Source: Taiwanofungus camphoratus
Taxonomy: Eukaryota; Basidiomycota; Agaricomycetes; Polyporales; Taiwanofungaceae
NCBI GenBank assembly: GCA_003999685.1
Contig: CP021221.1
Location: forward strand, 744,001 to 808,000
Length of the DNA stretch: 64,000 nucleotides
Direction of reading: 5' to 3'
Part shown: piece by piece, positions 1 through 11,360 of the stretch
Layout: the number at the start of each line of letters is the position of its first letter
How positions within the stretch are numbered: position 1 is the first letter of the stretch
Program-made: the position numbers and the translations under genes
The notes under the pieces: model-generated
What the model was told of the DNA's origin: nothing
Seen by the model: only the letters and a program-made list of their open reading frames with translations
Database searches by the model: none

Positions 1-833
1 ACATCCAAGTCCCACACGGTAAACCTGCGGAGTCACAGGCGATTTTATCGAGGTGGTTGGCGCAACAGGATCTTTAAGTTCTTATTGCAGTTACTGCGTA
101 TGTCAATTCTGCTCAGTGTTCAGAAACCCGATCGGCGTCGCGACGAACAGGGCAGGGCTCTTGCAAGTTGTTCGTCCCCTTCATGAAACCAGCCATAAAG
201 GCGCTAGCAATGGAAAAGTTCTCTGGTTGGTGATGTAGCTCAGCACGCTACCCTGACAGACGACATTCCTCAGGGACGCAATAACCTAGCTCATTTGTGA
301 AATTTGGCAGGCGCCCAGCTCTACAAGAGTCCACGTGTCCATACCTTGTGAATCGCATCTTGCATGTTTATGTCGAACCGAGACAACCGATTCTTCGAAC
401 GTGTATTCATTTCTAAAAATCGATAAGTAGTACCGTTCAGTGTAGAAGAGTTTACTAGTTATCACATCCAATAATGCCATAGCAACTTGTACGTTCGGTC
501 GTTTCGGGAGACCGGAACAATGGTAACAGGAATCAGACTTTATGCCAGTATTGCCAAGTCCGCCAGCATCTCTCCCGCGCCTTGTATAAACTGCGTCGTG
601 AAGGGGGGTCGGTCGCTATCTCCTACTTTCTTCGTCCATTCTCTTTCGTTTCAGTGCTTCAGGTCGGTGCAGTGTGGCATCTTCTGGTATCGTAAAGACT
701 CATGGATCACTTATCGTTTGTTCTAGTCACTATTGGGCTGCCCGGTAGCGCCCCTGGACCGCCTTCATTCTTCAAGTCAATCTGGTTTTCCAGCAGGCCC
801 TTTCGTTTAGGCACTACCGATTTCAGTTTTGAG
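1..833. other. Intergenic, no gene seen
   Basis: Only short open frames with no recognisable protein features occur here. The last part precedes the Rds1-like start codon and probably holds its promoter and 5' UTR. The left part may contain the end of a gene outside the window, but I see no convincing coding exon. Confidence 0.5.
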
Positions 834-2338
834 ATGCGCTCGCTTTCTTTCATTTTCGCTCTTTCAGTCTCGGTCTTGATTCATGGAGCCCCTATCAGAC
901 GGGCGGCAAATTCCTCGGATGTCACTGTCCTTCGTGGGTACTCTCATATAGCGTTCGACGGTTCAACTGAGGAAGAAACCGTTGATCAGGGTTCGCTGAT
1001 GTCCTGGAGCAGTTTGAAAGCCAATTCTATAGCCAGGCTCTTTCCACATTTCAGGACTCAGACTTCACCGCCGCTGGTTTTTCAGATGCGCAGATCCCCA
1101 TCCAGCAGTTCACTTCCATTCAGAGTGACGAAGCGTCGCATGTGTCAATACTTGAGGTGAGCGCAATTTTAAGCTTCCCTCAGTCCATGTCTAACGCATT
1201 CTTGTAGTCTACCATCCAGTCTCTTGGAGCCTCACCCGTTTCTGGCTGCCAATTCAATTTCTCTCAGGCGTTGTCCGATGTATCTACCATGGCCACGACT
1301 GCTCGCATTGTGGAGAACCTCGGAGTTGCCGCTTACTTAGGGGCTGCTAACCTCATCTCTGATCCTGTCCTTCTCACTGCTGCAGCATCAATTATGACTG
1401 TTGAAGCGCGTCACCAGACTGTCCTCAATGTTCTGAATGGTGGCACTGCTATTCCACAGGGATTCGATATCGCATTCAGCCCCAGTGAGGTCCTTGCCAT
1501 AGCCGGACAGTTTATTTCCGGCTGTGATGTTGGCATACCTGGTATGTTCTTGACGTCCAGTTTACTTGCTCGCGCCTGAAAGGATACTGTAGCAAACCCT
1601 AGTCTGCAGGTGACCAACACCGGCCCTGTATCAGTTGGTACAGCCCTAACATTCTCTTCCGCTGCCGTAAATGGCTCTACGGATGTATGTCGTCACAATA
1701 TTTCTTCCTCCCATATCTCACACTTTACTTTGCTGGAGCAGAGCATGTCCTGCCAAATGCTTATTGGAGGTATAGCTGAAACCATATCCTTGCCCTTCAA
1801 CCAGTGCGTCGTACCACAGGGCGTCAACGGCCCTGTCGCACTGTACATCACCTCGGATGACCAACCCCTCGACAATAACGTTAGAGACCAGAACACGAAT
1901 ACTATCGTCGCCGGTCCCGCTATGGCATTCATCGATGCGCAGTCGGATCTCCTTTCAGAAGCCGCGCTCTCAGGAACAGGATCTACCGGCGGTAACGGTT
2001 CGGGCAGCAGCGTCGCAGGCGGCAGTAACAGTACAAACGGTAGCGGTGTTTCTGGGAGCGGCGGCAACAGCACTAGCAGTGGCACCGGCTCAGGCAATGG
2101 CGGCGGTCCAAGTGCCAACCCAGGAACTAATGCAAGCAGCGGCGGCAGTACCGCTAGCGCTAGTGTTACTGCAACCGCCAGTGGAGATGCAACCACCACC
2201 ACGATTTCTCCAGCGCAGGCGAGTGCGATCCTCGCTAGCGCCGCTGCTCAGGGTGTAGCTGCTCCGGCTGCTACTGCCAGCGGGACAGCCGCAGTATCCG
2301 CCACGGAGACAGGTTCTGGGAGCAGTGCTACGGCTTAG
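834..2338 (+). CDS. rds1: Rds1-like ferritin-fold stress protein, secreted
   Basis: Five exons fit: 834-933, 990-1156, 1208-1541, 1593-1684 and 1742-2338. The protein starts with a signal peptide (MRSLSFIFALSVSVLIHGAP). A helical ferritin-like domain follows, with the paired motifs VLEQFESQFYSQ, IQSDEASHVSILE and MTVEARHQTVLN typical of fungal Rds1/DUF4439-type proteins. These carry the Glu and His residues of the ferritin fold. A second domain follows (SMSCQMLIGGIAETISLPF), then about 120 residues rich in Gly, Ser, Asn and Ala with no membrane anchor at the end. In fission yeast rds1 responds to adenine, glucose and stress; its biochemistry is not settled. Metal binding is inferred from the fold. 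The product is probably exported or on the cell wall. The family is recognised with good confidence; the exact borders of introns 1 and 4 are less sure. Confidence 0.85.
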
Positions 2339-3456
2339 CCAGGACGTTCCGATTCTTCCCCGTGTTACGATTGGTTCAAGGGCATCGGAGCCGCTTCGCT
2401 GGAGGAAGAGGCTTTTTCTTACTGTTTCGTGGGAATGGACTAGGACTCTCGAGGTCGTTTACGGGAGTGATATGACTAGTGTCGCATACTTACTCACTGT
2501 TTTTGGTTGGCTAATGAATTTTAGAGAAAGCTATAGGGACCCTGACGAACAGTTTGTGATTGGTACTGACACCCTTGGCAGTGTACTCGGCATTAAAACA
2601 TGTATATTGTTGTACATAACCAGAGGAAGAACGCGTAGGTTGTGCAGATTTGCAAGTTGCTTTGGCGTTGGTCTTCATGAAGCAGGTAAGTACATAGTAA
2701 ACATTTACAGGCTCAGACTATAATCTGGCAGCTACTTACGATGTCACGCTGAAAGCATCCCAAGGTCTACTACTTACCTGTGATATGGACGCTGTCTCTG
2801 TCACGAATCGGATATCAATAACGTCATAGATGCCAGCATTCAATAGCCCGGTGATAGCGGCCTAAGTCTGTGACCGGAGGGCCAGTCTTCGTGACGGCCG
2901 ATGGTCGTCTCGATTACTTATTCATGATGCATGAGGGACACTACTCAGTCTGTTTAGCTTTCAACCAAGCTGAGTGCTGCCATTGACGGTCTCCAGGATC
3001 GCTTTCATATGAGTGTTTGCGATCTTGGTGACTGAACTGATGCCTGAACTGTATGTATACTCACCTACACATCCTACGCATTGTCGCGACCGGTTAGGTA
3101 ACTTCTGGGGGGTTGTCTCATGATGTGATCGGATGGTCTCCGTGTGCTATAAGGTCTGCCTTATTACTTATGACTTTACAACACAGAGCCTCGTGAGTGG
3201 ATACAAGGGGTTCGGGAACGTACATCACCTCTGGATCTTCACTCTCTGTGAGTATCGGGTTCTTTCACGGGTCCAGAATGTCTGATTCCTTCTTACTGCG
3301 GTACTCAGCAGACCAAATCATGCATTCCTCTCTTCGATTACGGCCCGCCGCACGGCCCTCGTGACACCAGATGTGTTCGATTGAGTCGTTCTGCAACAGT
3401 ATCCATTATTATAAAAGAGGTAGCGAATGAAAGTAAAATATCAGAAGTAGCTTACG
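2339..3456. other. Intergenic, no gene seen
   Basis: This 1.1 kb stretch between the Rds1-like gene and the rhamnosidase has frequent stops in all frames and no protein motif I recognise. It should hold the Rds1 terminator and the promoter of the rhamnosidase gene. Confidence 0.5.
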
Positions 3457-5867
3457 ATGCTTTCATCATTGACACTCATCGTACTATCATTTGTGCAATT
3501 CGTCCGAGGTTCCGCTCCGAGTGGTCCATGGGATTCTTTCAATTATGCTCCTGTGTCCAGAACAGTGGAACCTCGCGCCATTCGCCTGCTGAATGGCACA
3601 GTAATCGGCGCAGAGAGCCTCATCTCTCGGGGAAGTGCTACCCTTGCCAGTGGTGGATCATGGGTGACCTTTGACTTTGGCTTAGAGGTAAGTTGGTGGT
3701 CGTGCAAGGTCCCTGTGTAGCTCATTGTGGGCAGGTTGGCGGGCTCATTTCTATGAATTTCGATGCCGTAGAGACGTCGTCCTCCATTGCTCTCTCCTTC
3801 ACAGAATCTCCTCTTTTTATAAGCCCGACAACCTCTGACGACTCGGCTGATTCGTCTGCAAATATGTCCTACGATGGCGTCCTTCATGTACCATCACCCC
3901 TCTCAACAGGCTATTGGACTCAACCATCCTCGCGTTTGAGAGGCGGTTTCCGCTACTTGACCATTGTCTTGACATCCGATAACCCTGTCACTATCTCCAA
4001 TGTTACTTGTGCCATCAACTTCATGCCTAATGTGCAAGACCTAAGGAACTATAGTGGTTACTTTTATGCGCCTGACCCTGTATACTCGGACAGGGATTTT
4101 TTGACCAAGGTCTGTTTTATCTCTTTTGATGATCCATAGTTACTCAGTAATTGCCAACCGTAAGCTTTGGTATGCTGGTGCATATACAGTCCAGATGGAT
4201 ACCGTACCTGTGGATACCGGAAGACAGGTGCCTTTCGTCCAATCTCCCGGTGCGTACACTACACTATTATTCAAAATATTACTAATGTTCTGTTTAGGTT
4301 GGCTCAATAATGCAATTCTTGGCGTAGCGACTCCAATCATTGTCGATGGTGCAAAGCGTGATCGGTCAGTGTGACAGTCTTCCGACAAAGGTAGAGCGCA
4401 ATCTGATGAGTTGTTAGTGCTGTATGGCCAGGTAGACTAAGAGCTCGATTCTCTCACCACACCTGACGCGTCTTTCGACAGGTGACATGGGCATAGCTGT
4501 GCCAACTCAATTCGTCTCAACAAATGAATTGATTTCCACGAGGAATGCGTTAGCAACTATGTTTGCAGGGATGAACCCCGTGACTGGTGCATTGCCCGAG
4601 TCCGGGCCGCCGTTAAGCGAGCAAGGCAGTGATACCTATCACGCGTGGACTCTCATCGGGGTGTATAACTACTTTTTGTACTCCGGGGATTCTTTGTGGC
4701 TGCAGGACGTGTGGAGCAACTACACCAAAGCAGTCCAGTTTCTTGAGGGTAAGGTTGACAGTTCAGGGCTACTGGATGTTACCGGTCTCAGGGACTGGGG
4801 GAGGTACGGTCAAGGGGGCCATAATTCGGAAGCTAATGCCTTGCTGTACAAGGTACGTGGGCCAGTATTCACTCCCTGCCCTTGCTAATTCTCTGCACCA
4901 TCCGTCAGGTGCTGATCAACAGCGCGGACCTTGCAGATCAACTGAATCAGTCAGCGATCTCAGCTGCGTGGTCTAACAATGCTTCGGCCCTGAAAACCAG
5001 ATTTAACGAAGTATTTTGGGTACCCGGCGAAGGGATGTATCGTGACAATGACAACTCGACACTGTACCCGCAAGATGGAAATTCATTGGCCGTTTTATTC
5101 AATCTTACAACATCTGCGGAGCAGGCTTCCTCTGTAAGTGCAGGCCTTACAAAGAATTGGAATGATCTTGGGCCTGTTTCTCCTGAATTACCGGATACAA
5201 TCTCACCTTTCATCAGTGGATTCGAGGTAAGTCCCTTGAAGTAGGGTTGTTAATCCCATTCATGAATCATGGTATAGCTCCAAGCGCATTTTGTCTCGGG
5301 GAATGATGATCGCGCGATGGACCTTCTGAGACGCTCGTGGGGCTATATGCTCTACACCAATATTAGCGTCCAGTCGACTCTAGTGGAAGGCTTCACGTCC
5401 AATGGTTCTCTCTAGTAAGTGTGCAGAATGTTCTCGCCCAGGACAATGCCTAACATCCAGGATGAAGTTATCGATCATACGACGGCTACAACTACGATGC
5501 GTCGTACACAAGCCATGCCCATGGCTGGAGCACAGGACCGACTTCTGCACTCACATTCTATGTTCTCGGTCTGACGGTGACATCCCCGCAGGGCCGGACC
5601 TGGTCAGTTGCCCCCCACATTTCCGGATTGCCGTCAGCTGAGGGAGGATTCGAGACTCCCCTCGGCTGGTTTGGCGTGAAGTGGTCCGTGACGAATGGCA
5701 CCTTTGATATATCACTCGAGGCACCGGAGGGCACAAGTGGTGTGGTTCGCCTCCCATTCACCGGAGCGGTGACAGTCGATGGAAGCGATGTAGATGCTCC
5801 TGCCTTGGACACTATCCAGCTGCGCGGCGGAAATCATACCGTTACTGTGCATGCTCAACAGGGTTGA
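3457..5867 (+). CDS. Secreted GH78-type alpha-L-rhamnosidase
   Basis: The gene begins with a signal peptide (MLSSLTLIVLSFVQFVRGSA) and encodes roughly 650 residues. Exons fit at 3457-3687, 3735-4109, 4165-4249, 4298-4364, 4418-4431, 4482-4852, 4909-5226, 5278-5414 and 5467-5867. An N-terminal beta-sandwich precedes an (alpha/alpha)6 barrel with the family signatures DRAVWPGDMGIAVPTQ, WTLIGVYNYFLYSGD and GLRDWGRYGQGGHNSEANAL. The acidic and Trp residues there match the catalytic region of bacterial and fungal GH78 enzymes. A C-terminal sandwich (FGVKWSVTNGTF) ends the protein. The enzyme would release terminal L-rhamnose from pectin or plant glycosides outside the cell. The 14-nt exon (TGCTGTATGGCCAG) supplies AVWP of the signature. 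Many N-glycosylation sites fit a secreted protein. Confidence 0.88.
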
Positions 5868-6427
5868 TTTCCAGCAGAGCACTGTATGATTAAGAAAAGG
5901 GGTGGTGGGTGATGGTAAATTTCAAAAGAATGAGTTCAATTGAATCAATGAAGTGTTGCCCGGACACCATTACGATCGACGAGCGTACATACATCTTCAC
6001 AGAAATGGTTCAAGATTGATATGACTGTTCCATGGCTCTGTGAGAATGATGCCCAACCTTTCTGATCAGACAAGGTCTATGCACTTTCATGCGAAATACT
6101 TCTCCTTAGACGTGATCACTGCTACGTTTATGTTTTCGTGTTCGAACGGAGATGGCCCACTGCACGTTGTTCGTAAATCAAGGCTGGACCAAGACGCATA
6201 CCGAGTCTATAGGTTATTTGAATGGACTGCATCCAACATACAATGGCATTAGAATGTATTTGCAGACCTGGGTCTCGGTTATTAGCCAATCAAGTGGCAG
6301 AAACGTAAGGAAATTTCCTTTTTAGCCGTAACCTAGGTCTCTGCAAACACACTCTATTTCGTTCTCCAGGCCGTACAACACCTAGGCCCGGTGTTACTAT
6401 CAAACGCGGACCTGCCTCACATTGACA
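5868..6427. other. Intergenic between rhamnosidase and PKR1
   Basis: No coding segment is recognised. The stretch should contain the rhamnosidase 3' UTR and the PKR1 promoter. Confidence 0.5.
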
Positions 6428-6846
6428 ATGAGTGAGCACTCCGCCTCTCCTGCGCCTGGGAACACCCCTGGCACCCTGTCCTTTCTTGACACTGTCCTCA
6501 CGCCGGGTTCGTCCCTCAACCCGACATTTCTACTCTTGGTCGACAGCGCCTTCGCCGCTCTCCTCTTTGTATTGTGCGCTCTTGCAATTGTCACGCGCGG
6601 AAATGTCCACCTCATCGCGCTGATGGCAATAGAGGTCGCTTTGTGGGGGAGCGTGAAATGGTGAGTGTAGCCTTGGGTCTCGACGGAAGCCAAGGGAGGT
6701 TCGAAGCCAAGCATATGTACTGATACGTGTATAGGTTCGTGTACGAATTGCAGAAAGTGGAGGCTCAGGAGCCAGCAAGTGGAAACACTTTGTCTTCGGA
6801 GAAGCCTGTAGATCAATCCACCAGCGCGAGGTTGAAGGAAGAATGA
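6428..6846 (+). CDS. PKR1: Pkr1-type ER membrane protein, V-ATPase assembly factor
   Basis: Two exons, 6428-6660 and 6735-6846, joined in frame through a Trp codon (VKW|FVYELQK). The short protein has two membrane segments, FAALLFVLCALAIVTRG and LIALMAIEVALWGSVKWF. Between and around them are the family motifs NPTFLLLVDSAF, GNVHLIALMAIE and VKWFVYELQ. In yeast Pkr1 sits in the ER membrane and assists assembly of the V0 sector of the vacuolar ATPase together with Vma21-type factors. The ATG at 6428 is chosen because upstream codons in this frame offer no other ATG. The charged tail (SARLKEE) would face the cytosol. The gene converges with PSF3, whose stop codon lies about 140 bp away. Confidence 0.85.
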
Positions 6847-6985
6847 CAAGCATATAAAGTGCAGCTTATCAAGCACGCCATGTTAGTCCATGCCTATAAT
6901 ACATTGCCAGCCTTGAACCGTCTACGCTCGTCGCATACACCCCACGGGTGACCCGAACACCCTCAAGTCGAATATTCAGCCTACC

Positions 6986-7918
6986 CTATCGTCTCCCTCG
7001 CTCACTTGTTTCGTACCACCTCTTTGTTCTGCGTGCGCTCTCCTGTGCAAGCACGAACACTGTTTTGAGTCGAGACATCAATACAGACCATCAGACTCTA
7101 GCTCGGTATCAAGAGAAGAGGAAGGGCCGTACACTCGCGCTCCGTTCCATCCAGCCCTTCGCGGAACGCCATAGTCGCCTCGTCACTTCCTACCCCGGTC
7201 CCGCCCGAGCCGGAACCAGATGCGGTGGCTGAGTGGATGGAGGCAAAGTGCTGTGCCTGGTCGATTACTTCTGGGAGACGTGCACGGAATGTCTGGATGT
7301 GTACGTGCTCGTTCAGTCAGCACGTCGGAGAACTGGGGGCGCGCGCTTACTGTGACAAGTACATCTGAGATCTCTCGCGCAGGAGCGTCGTTCAGCCTAG
7401 GTCCACGCGTTTTAGACATATTTCGACGAGCCAGGATAGTCCAGGGTCGGGTACTCACAGCCGCATGATCATTCGCCCGAAGCCGTACCACAGTCCACCC
7501 TGGCCAACGAGAGTCGAGAGGCGGACACTCCGTGCCTCAGCATTGAGTGCATTCCGCACGCGTGCAGCGAATGGCGCGGGAATGGCGAAGTCTGCATAGT
7601 CGCTGGAGCTCGTCGAGCTGCGTTAGAGTCGGGACCGGAGAGTGGTGGCAGAGCAGCACTGACGAATAGATGAGGATGTACGCCATCCACATTGGGATCT
7701 GGATCTTGCTTAGTGCTTTGATCTGTACCGTTATGCGTCAGTACTCGGGACGTGTATCCTCATCGGTTGATGCGTGTGGTAGAGAGATGGCGCAGACGCA
7801 CGTCGCGTTCGTTACCGCCATCGAGATGGCCCATGTCGGGAATGTCAACTTTGAATGTACATTGGATCTTTTGGTTTTCTGAGAGGATGGACTCGACGGA
7901 ATAATAGTCGTCTTCCAT
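6986..7918 (-). CDS. PSF3: GINS complex subunit Psf3
   Basis: Six exons on the minus strand join in one frame: 7802-7918, 7664-7722, 7459-7617, 7351-7396, 7133-7292 and 6986-7059. The protein opens with MEDDYYSVESILSENQKIQC and continues with the family core IKALSKIQIPMWMAYILIYS. Next come FAARVRNALNAEARSVRLS, GGLWYGFGRMIM and the helical C-terminus TFRARLPEVIDQAQHF...TERELFVLAQESARRTKRW. These match Psf3/GINS3 along the whole length. Psf3 is one of four GINS subunits that hold Cdc45 and Mcm2-7 together as the replicative CMG helicase. The exons are mostly below 160 bp and the introns are 46-78 bp. Only the extreme C-terminus is uncertain. Confidence 0.9.
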
Positions 7919-8073
7919 TTTCTGGTGGCAGACGTTGGCCAGTGAGGTCGCGTCGACCGCGTTACGCGACAGACGCGATCGAGTTGCCGAGTACATGTTT
8001 CCCACGCTCCGGCTCCGTTTGCACTCGTCATTTCGCCTTCAAGACATTCGCTCCTTGTCCTACCGCAATCGGC

Positions 8074-8671
8074 ATGCTGCAAGCGACATTGCCCCGCCTT
8101 CCCTTCAGACGTATCATCGCGACCCATGCCCTCCGAACTAATCTCGCTTCGCTCCATGCCAGCTTGCCACAACGTAACCTTTGCCGCGCCGACTTCTCCA
8201 CGACATCTCGCCGTTGTGCTTCAGAAGAGCCTAACGCGCAGGCCCTCCTCGGCACGCAACAGAAACTTGTGCAGATGATGCAGGAGAAGCCGGAGCTGAT
8301 GCAACAAGTCATGGACTTGAAAGGCATGCTGGACAAGGAAGGCATGTAGTTCTGGAAGAATCCGAGAGAACGTTACTGACGGATGCGGATTGCATTTCGT
8401 GTGTAGGTGTTGATGTCCAGGGAAAGTCTATGCCATCCAAGTTGGAGATATTTCGAGTGCTTATGAAGCCTACTGTGAGGGAAGCCGTAATGAAGCTCTC
8501 GACGTCGTTCCAGGAGGCCGGCATCAATCCGAAGGTATGCTGATATCCACGTTTTGTCTTGACACGCGGTCTTTTCTCTTGTGAGCGAATTTGTTTACTC
8601 ACGGTCGTGTAATCCCTCGGGACGTATAGGAGATGATGGAAGAGCTTATGGCTATGGAGCGCAAGAAATGA
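8074..8671 (+). CDS. Small probable mitochondrial protein, unknown function
   Basis: Three exons, 8074-8340 plus base 8341, 8407-8534 and 8630-8671, give a protein of about 145 residues. It begins with an Arg-rich, acid-free presequence (MLQATLPRLPFRRIIATHAL) and a motif resembling a matrix cleavage site (DFSTTSRR). The mature part is helical: LLGTQQKLVQMMQEKPELMQ, GKSMPSKLEIFRVLMKP and EMMEELMAMERKK. I do not recognise the family. The first intron must begin with GC (G|GCATGT) to keep the frame; the only nearby GT choice leads straight to a stop. Import into mitochondria is inferred from the presequence. The gene lies head to head with PSF3 about 155 bp away. Confidence 0.7.
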
Positions 8672-8995
8672 TGCTCGGACATCCTGTATACTGGTGTAAA
8701 ATCTACAGCTACATTACTACGTTACAATTCTGTCAGCGTGTGCTTATCATCCGCTTTGGGTCTTCAACTGACCTCGGGCTCACTCGCTGAGCACGTTCCA
8801 CTAACTGCCCTCAGCGCCCTTCTTCTCCACGTGACTGGGCTCCGAGACGCGTTTGCCTTTGACCACCGCATCGACGTTAGTCACGCCCTCCTTGAGCTTG
8901 AAGCCTGAGTATTAAATATTGAATCTTGATTGCCGGGTGGCCCTCGTCAAACTTGTGACCTTTGTTCTATCTTATCCCATTCTGATCACGACTAC

Positions 8996-11360
8996 ATGGA
9001 TTCGTCTGCTTCATCCAGCTCTGCGGCCATAACTCCAGCCCCCGAACGTCCCCTACCCTCAACGCACTTCTACTCCATTGAATACCCGGGTTACGTCCAG
9101 CCTACGTCCGTACCGCTTGCTGTTGAGCGACTCGGCGGTCAGGGGAGCATTGACAACGCGTTCAAGCGCTCGTCTGCAAAGACGGAGGCACTCCTCGAGC
9201 TCCATCTACGGCCGGGAAATCCTTTCGCACACCCTGTTCCGGGTGATGTCGTGCCCACGAACAATGTGCTGCTCAAGGTTGTGAAACGGAGGCGTAAGGA
9301 GCCACAGGGAGAGAGGGAAGAAGAAAGCGGTGCAGATAAAGCTGGAACGATAGGGGAATACACCGTGGAGGCTGTAGGTGTCATACCGAAAACAGCAAGG
9401 TTCAGGAGTGAGTATCTACATCTATTGGAGAACATCGCGTGTTTGACGCTGCACAGGTATGGTGGACTACCAATTCCAGCCGGACATGAGTGACCCCGTG
9501 GCGAAGCTCAGGCTGGCGATGGATAACATGGATGGTGAGAGTGGTGATCGAAGTCATACGCACCTGATGTATACTTATAATGTTCAGTCGAGGGCATTGT
9601 CAACTATAGCATCAGTCCCGAGAAAGAAGACTATATCATCCCTGAGGATTCTTCAGCGATGGACATCGACCCAGAGCTCACCGGAAAAGAGGACGCTTCG
9701 GGCCCCAAGATGAAGAGTAATCTGCGTCTTTTCCCTCCTCCGTTGTTCGGCCGACAAGGGATCCCTCAAAATTACAAGTGTGTAATGTCTCCCTTGGCGG
9801 TGTCTCCTAGGCCTCATGCAACATGCCTCCTTCTGTAGCTACAAAGCCAACCCTGCGTCGGTGGTCACGACCGTCGTGGATGAAGAGACAGGCGAGGAGA
9901 AGAAACGCCTCATAAACCGAATGCGATGGAAGGGCTTTGGTCCGATCTCTATCAACTTCACGGACAAAGGCGTGAGTGTTGCCCTACCCTCGTATAATGA
10001 TAGCGTATGTGGTTGTTGCCAAAAACACGCAGATGGCCGTGAACGAATACGCTTCATGGTTTCTTCTGTGCTTTTCTTATCTCCAAGCATCTGTTGTTTT
10101 ACGCGATACTCCTCTATGCCTAGCCTCGACATTGTTGTAACAGCACCATTTGTTAGGTGCCGGACAAGCCCTCGCCCACTGTCGAAGCGCAGAGAGGCTT
10201 TGCAGATCAGAAGCTTTTGAAGCGTCTGCAGGATGTGTGTACACCTTGTCCCACCTTCGGTGCACTCCCTCATTATGTATGACTCGTATGCGTTATGCAT
10301 AGCTTTTTCAAGAGCGACCCATATGGACGCGGGCAGCCATCTTCAATCAATTCGCTCCATATGAGGTGCGCGAGATTATCAAGTAGGTTCGCACTTCCAT
10401 TGCGTTCGTTCACGTACACAGCAGACCAAATGGACACTGACGCACGTCAAAATATTCTATCCAGCTCGAAGTATCTTCTGCCTCTTGTGTCATATGTCTT
10501 CCAAGACGGGCCTTGGCGCGACACACAAATACGCCTAGGTTATGACCCACGCGAAGACCGACAGGCGCGCTTGTAAGTGCCCTCAACGGAGCCCATCTTA
10601 TATGGATGTTAGGTGTTACTTATATCTATCCATACCTCGCAGCTACCAGCGACTATATTTCCGCAACACAAACCACTCGATGGTGCGCCCTTCTGTGCTA
10701 AGCAAGCGCCAAGAAGGCAGGAATGACATTGCTCAGAACCGTACTGTCGATGCAGCCAGCCGGGAGGAGGACAAGCGGTAATGTCCGCTTACGTGCTGTG
10801 TATATGGAAACAACTATATTCTCATACATAAGGTCACATATATTTGATGGTGTAGCGGTCACAAAAGAGACCGCCGCATTCCAGTTATGCGATATCCATG
10901 ACCCGATGTTGAAGGAGATGATCGAGGATGAGGGAGACCTCCGCGAGACGTGCGACGTCAGTCTCTCGCTTCTTCGCCTTCTCGTGCCCTTGACTAAACG
11001 CGTGCGCCCACAGGAACGTGATGGTTGGTACTCGACACGCGCATTCGAGCGAATCAAGACAGTGCTACGGCACAAGTTTTTCGCACTCCTCGGTGGCCAT
11101 ATTGCGACGAGAGAGGAGTGCGAGGCATTACTCGTTCCGCAGGAGGGCACGAACAAGCTGCCCCCACGCCCTATACAGCGTCTCAGAGTTGGCAGGCACA
11201 ACATGGCGAAGGGCGCGCTGCCCCCAGAAGATGTGGCGGTGAGTCCATCGTACACATTATTCTTGACATCAGATTTGAATACGTTGTTATCATTTGATAG
11301 GCCCACAGGTTGATTGCGACCTTAGAGCAGAAGGCGAAAGAGTTCCAGAACCAACGATGA
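8996..11360 (+). CDS. sfc1: TFIIIC subunit 5 (tau95/Sfc1)
   Basis: A gene of about ten exons. Readable pieces in order are: TPAPERPLPSTHFYSIEYPG; a motif LERHxxR-like segment ALLELHLRPGNPFAHPVPG; SMVDYQFQPDM; EGIVNYSISPEKEDYIIPED; LFPPPLFGRQGIPQNY; RMRWKGFGPISINFTDKGV; RPIWTRAAIFNQFAPYEVRE; SYVFQDGPWRDTQIRLGYDP and YQRLYFRNTNHSM. The order and motifs match the N-terminal triple-barrel region and the C-terminal DNA-binding region of TFIIIC tau95 (human GTF3C5). This subunit binds the A box of tRNA genes as part of TFIIIC and recruits TFIIIB for RNA polymerase III. The last exon encodes HRLIATLEQKAKEFQNQR. The start ATG at 8996 is the first in frame. Exon borders near 10.2-10.8 kb are approximate. 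Confidence 0.88.
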
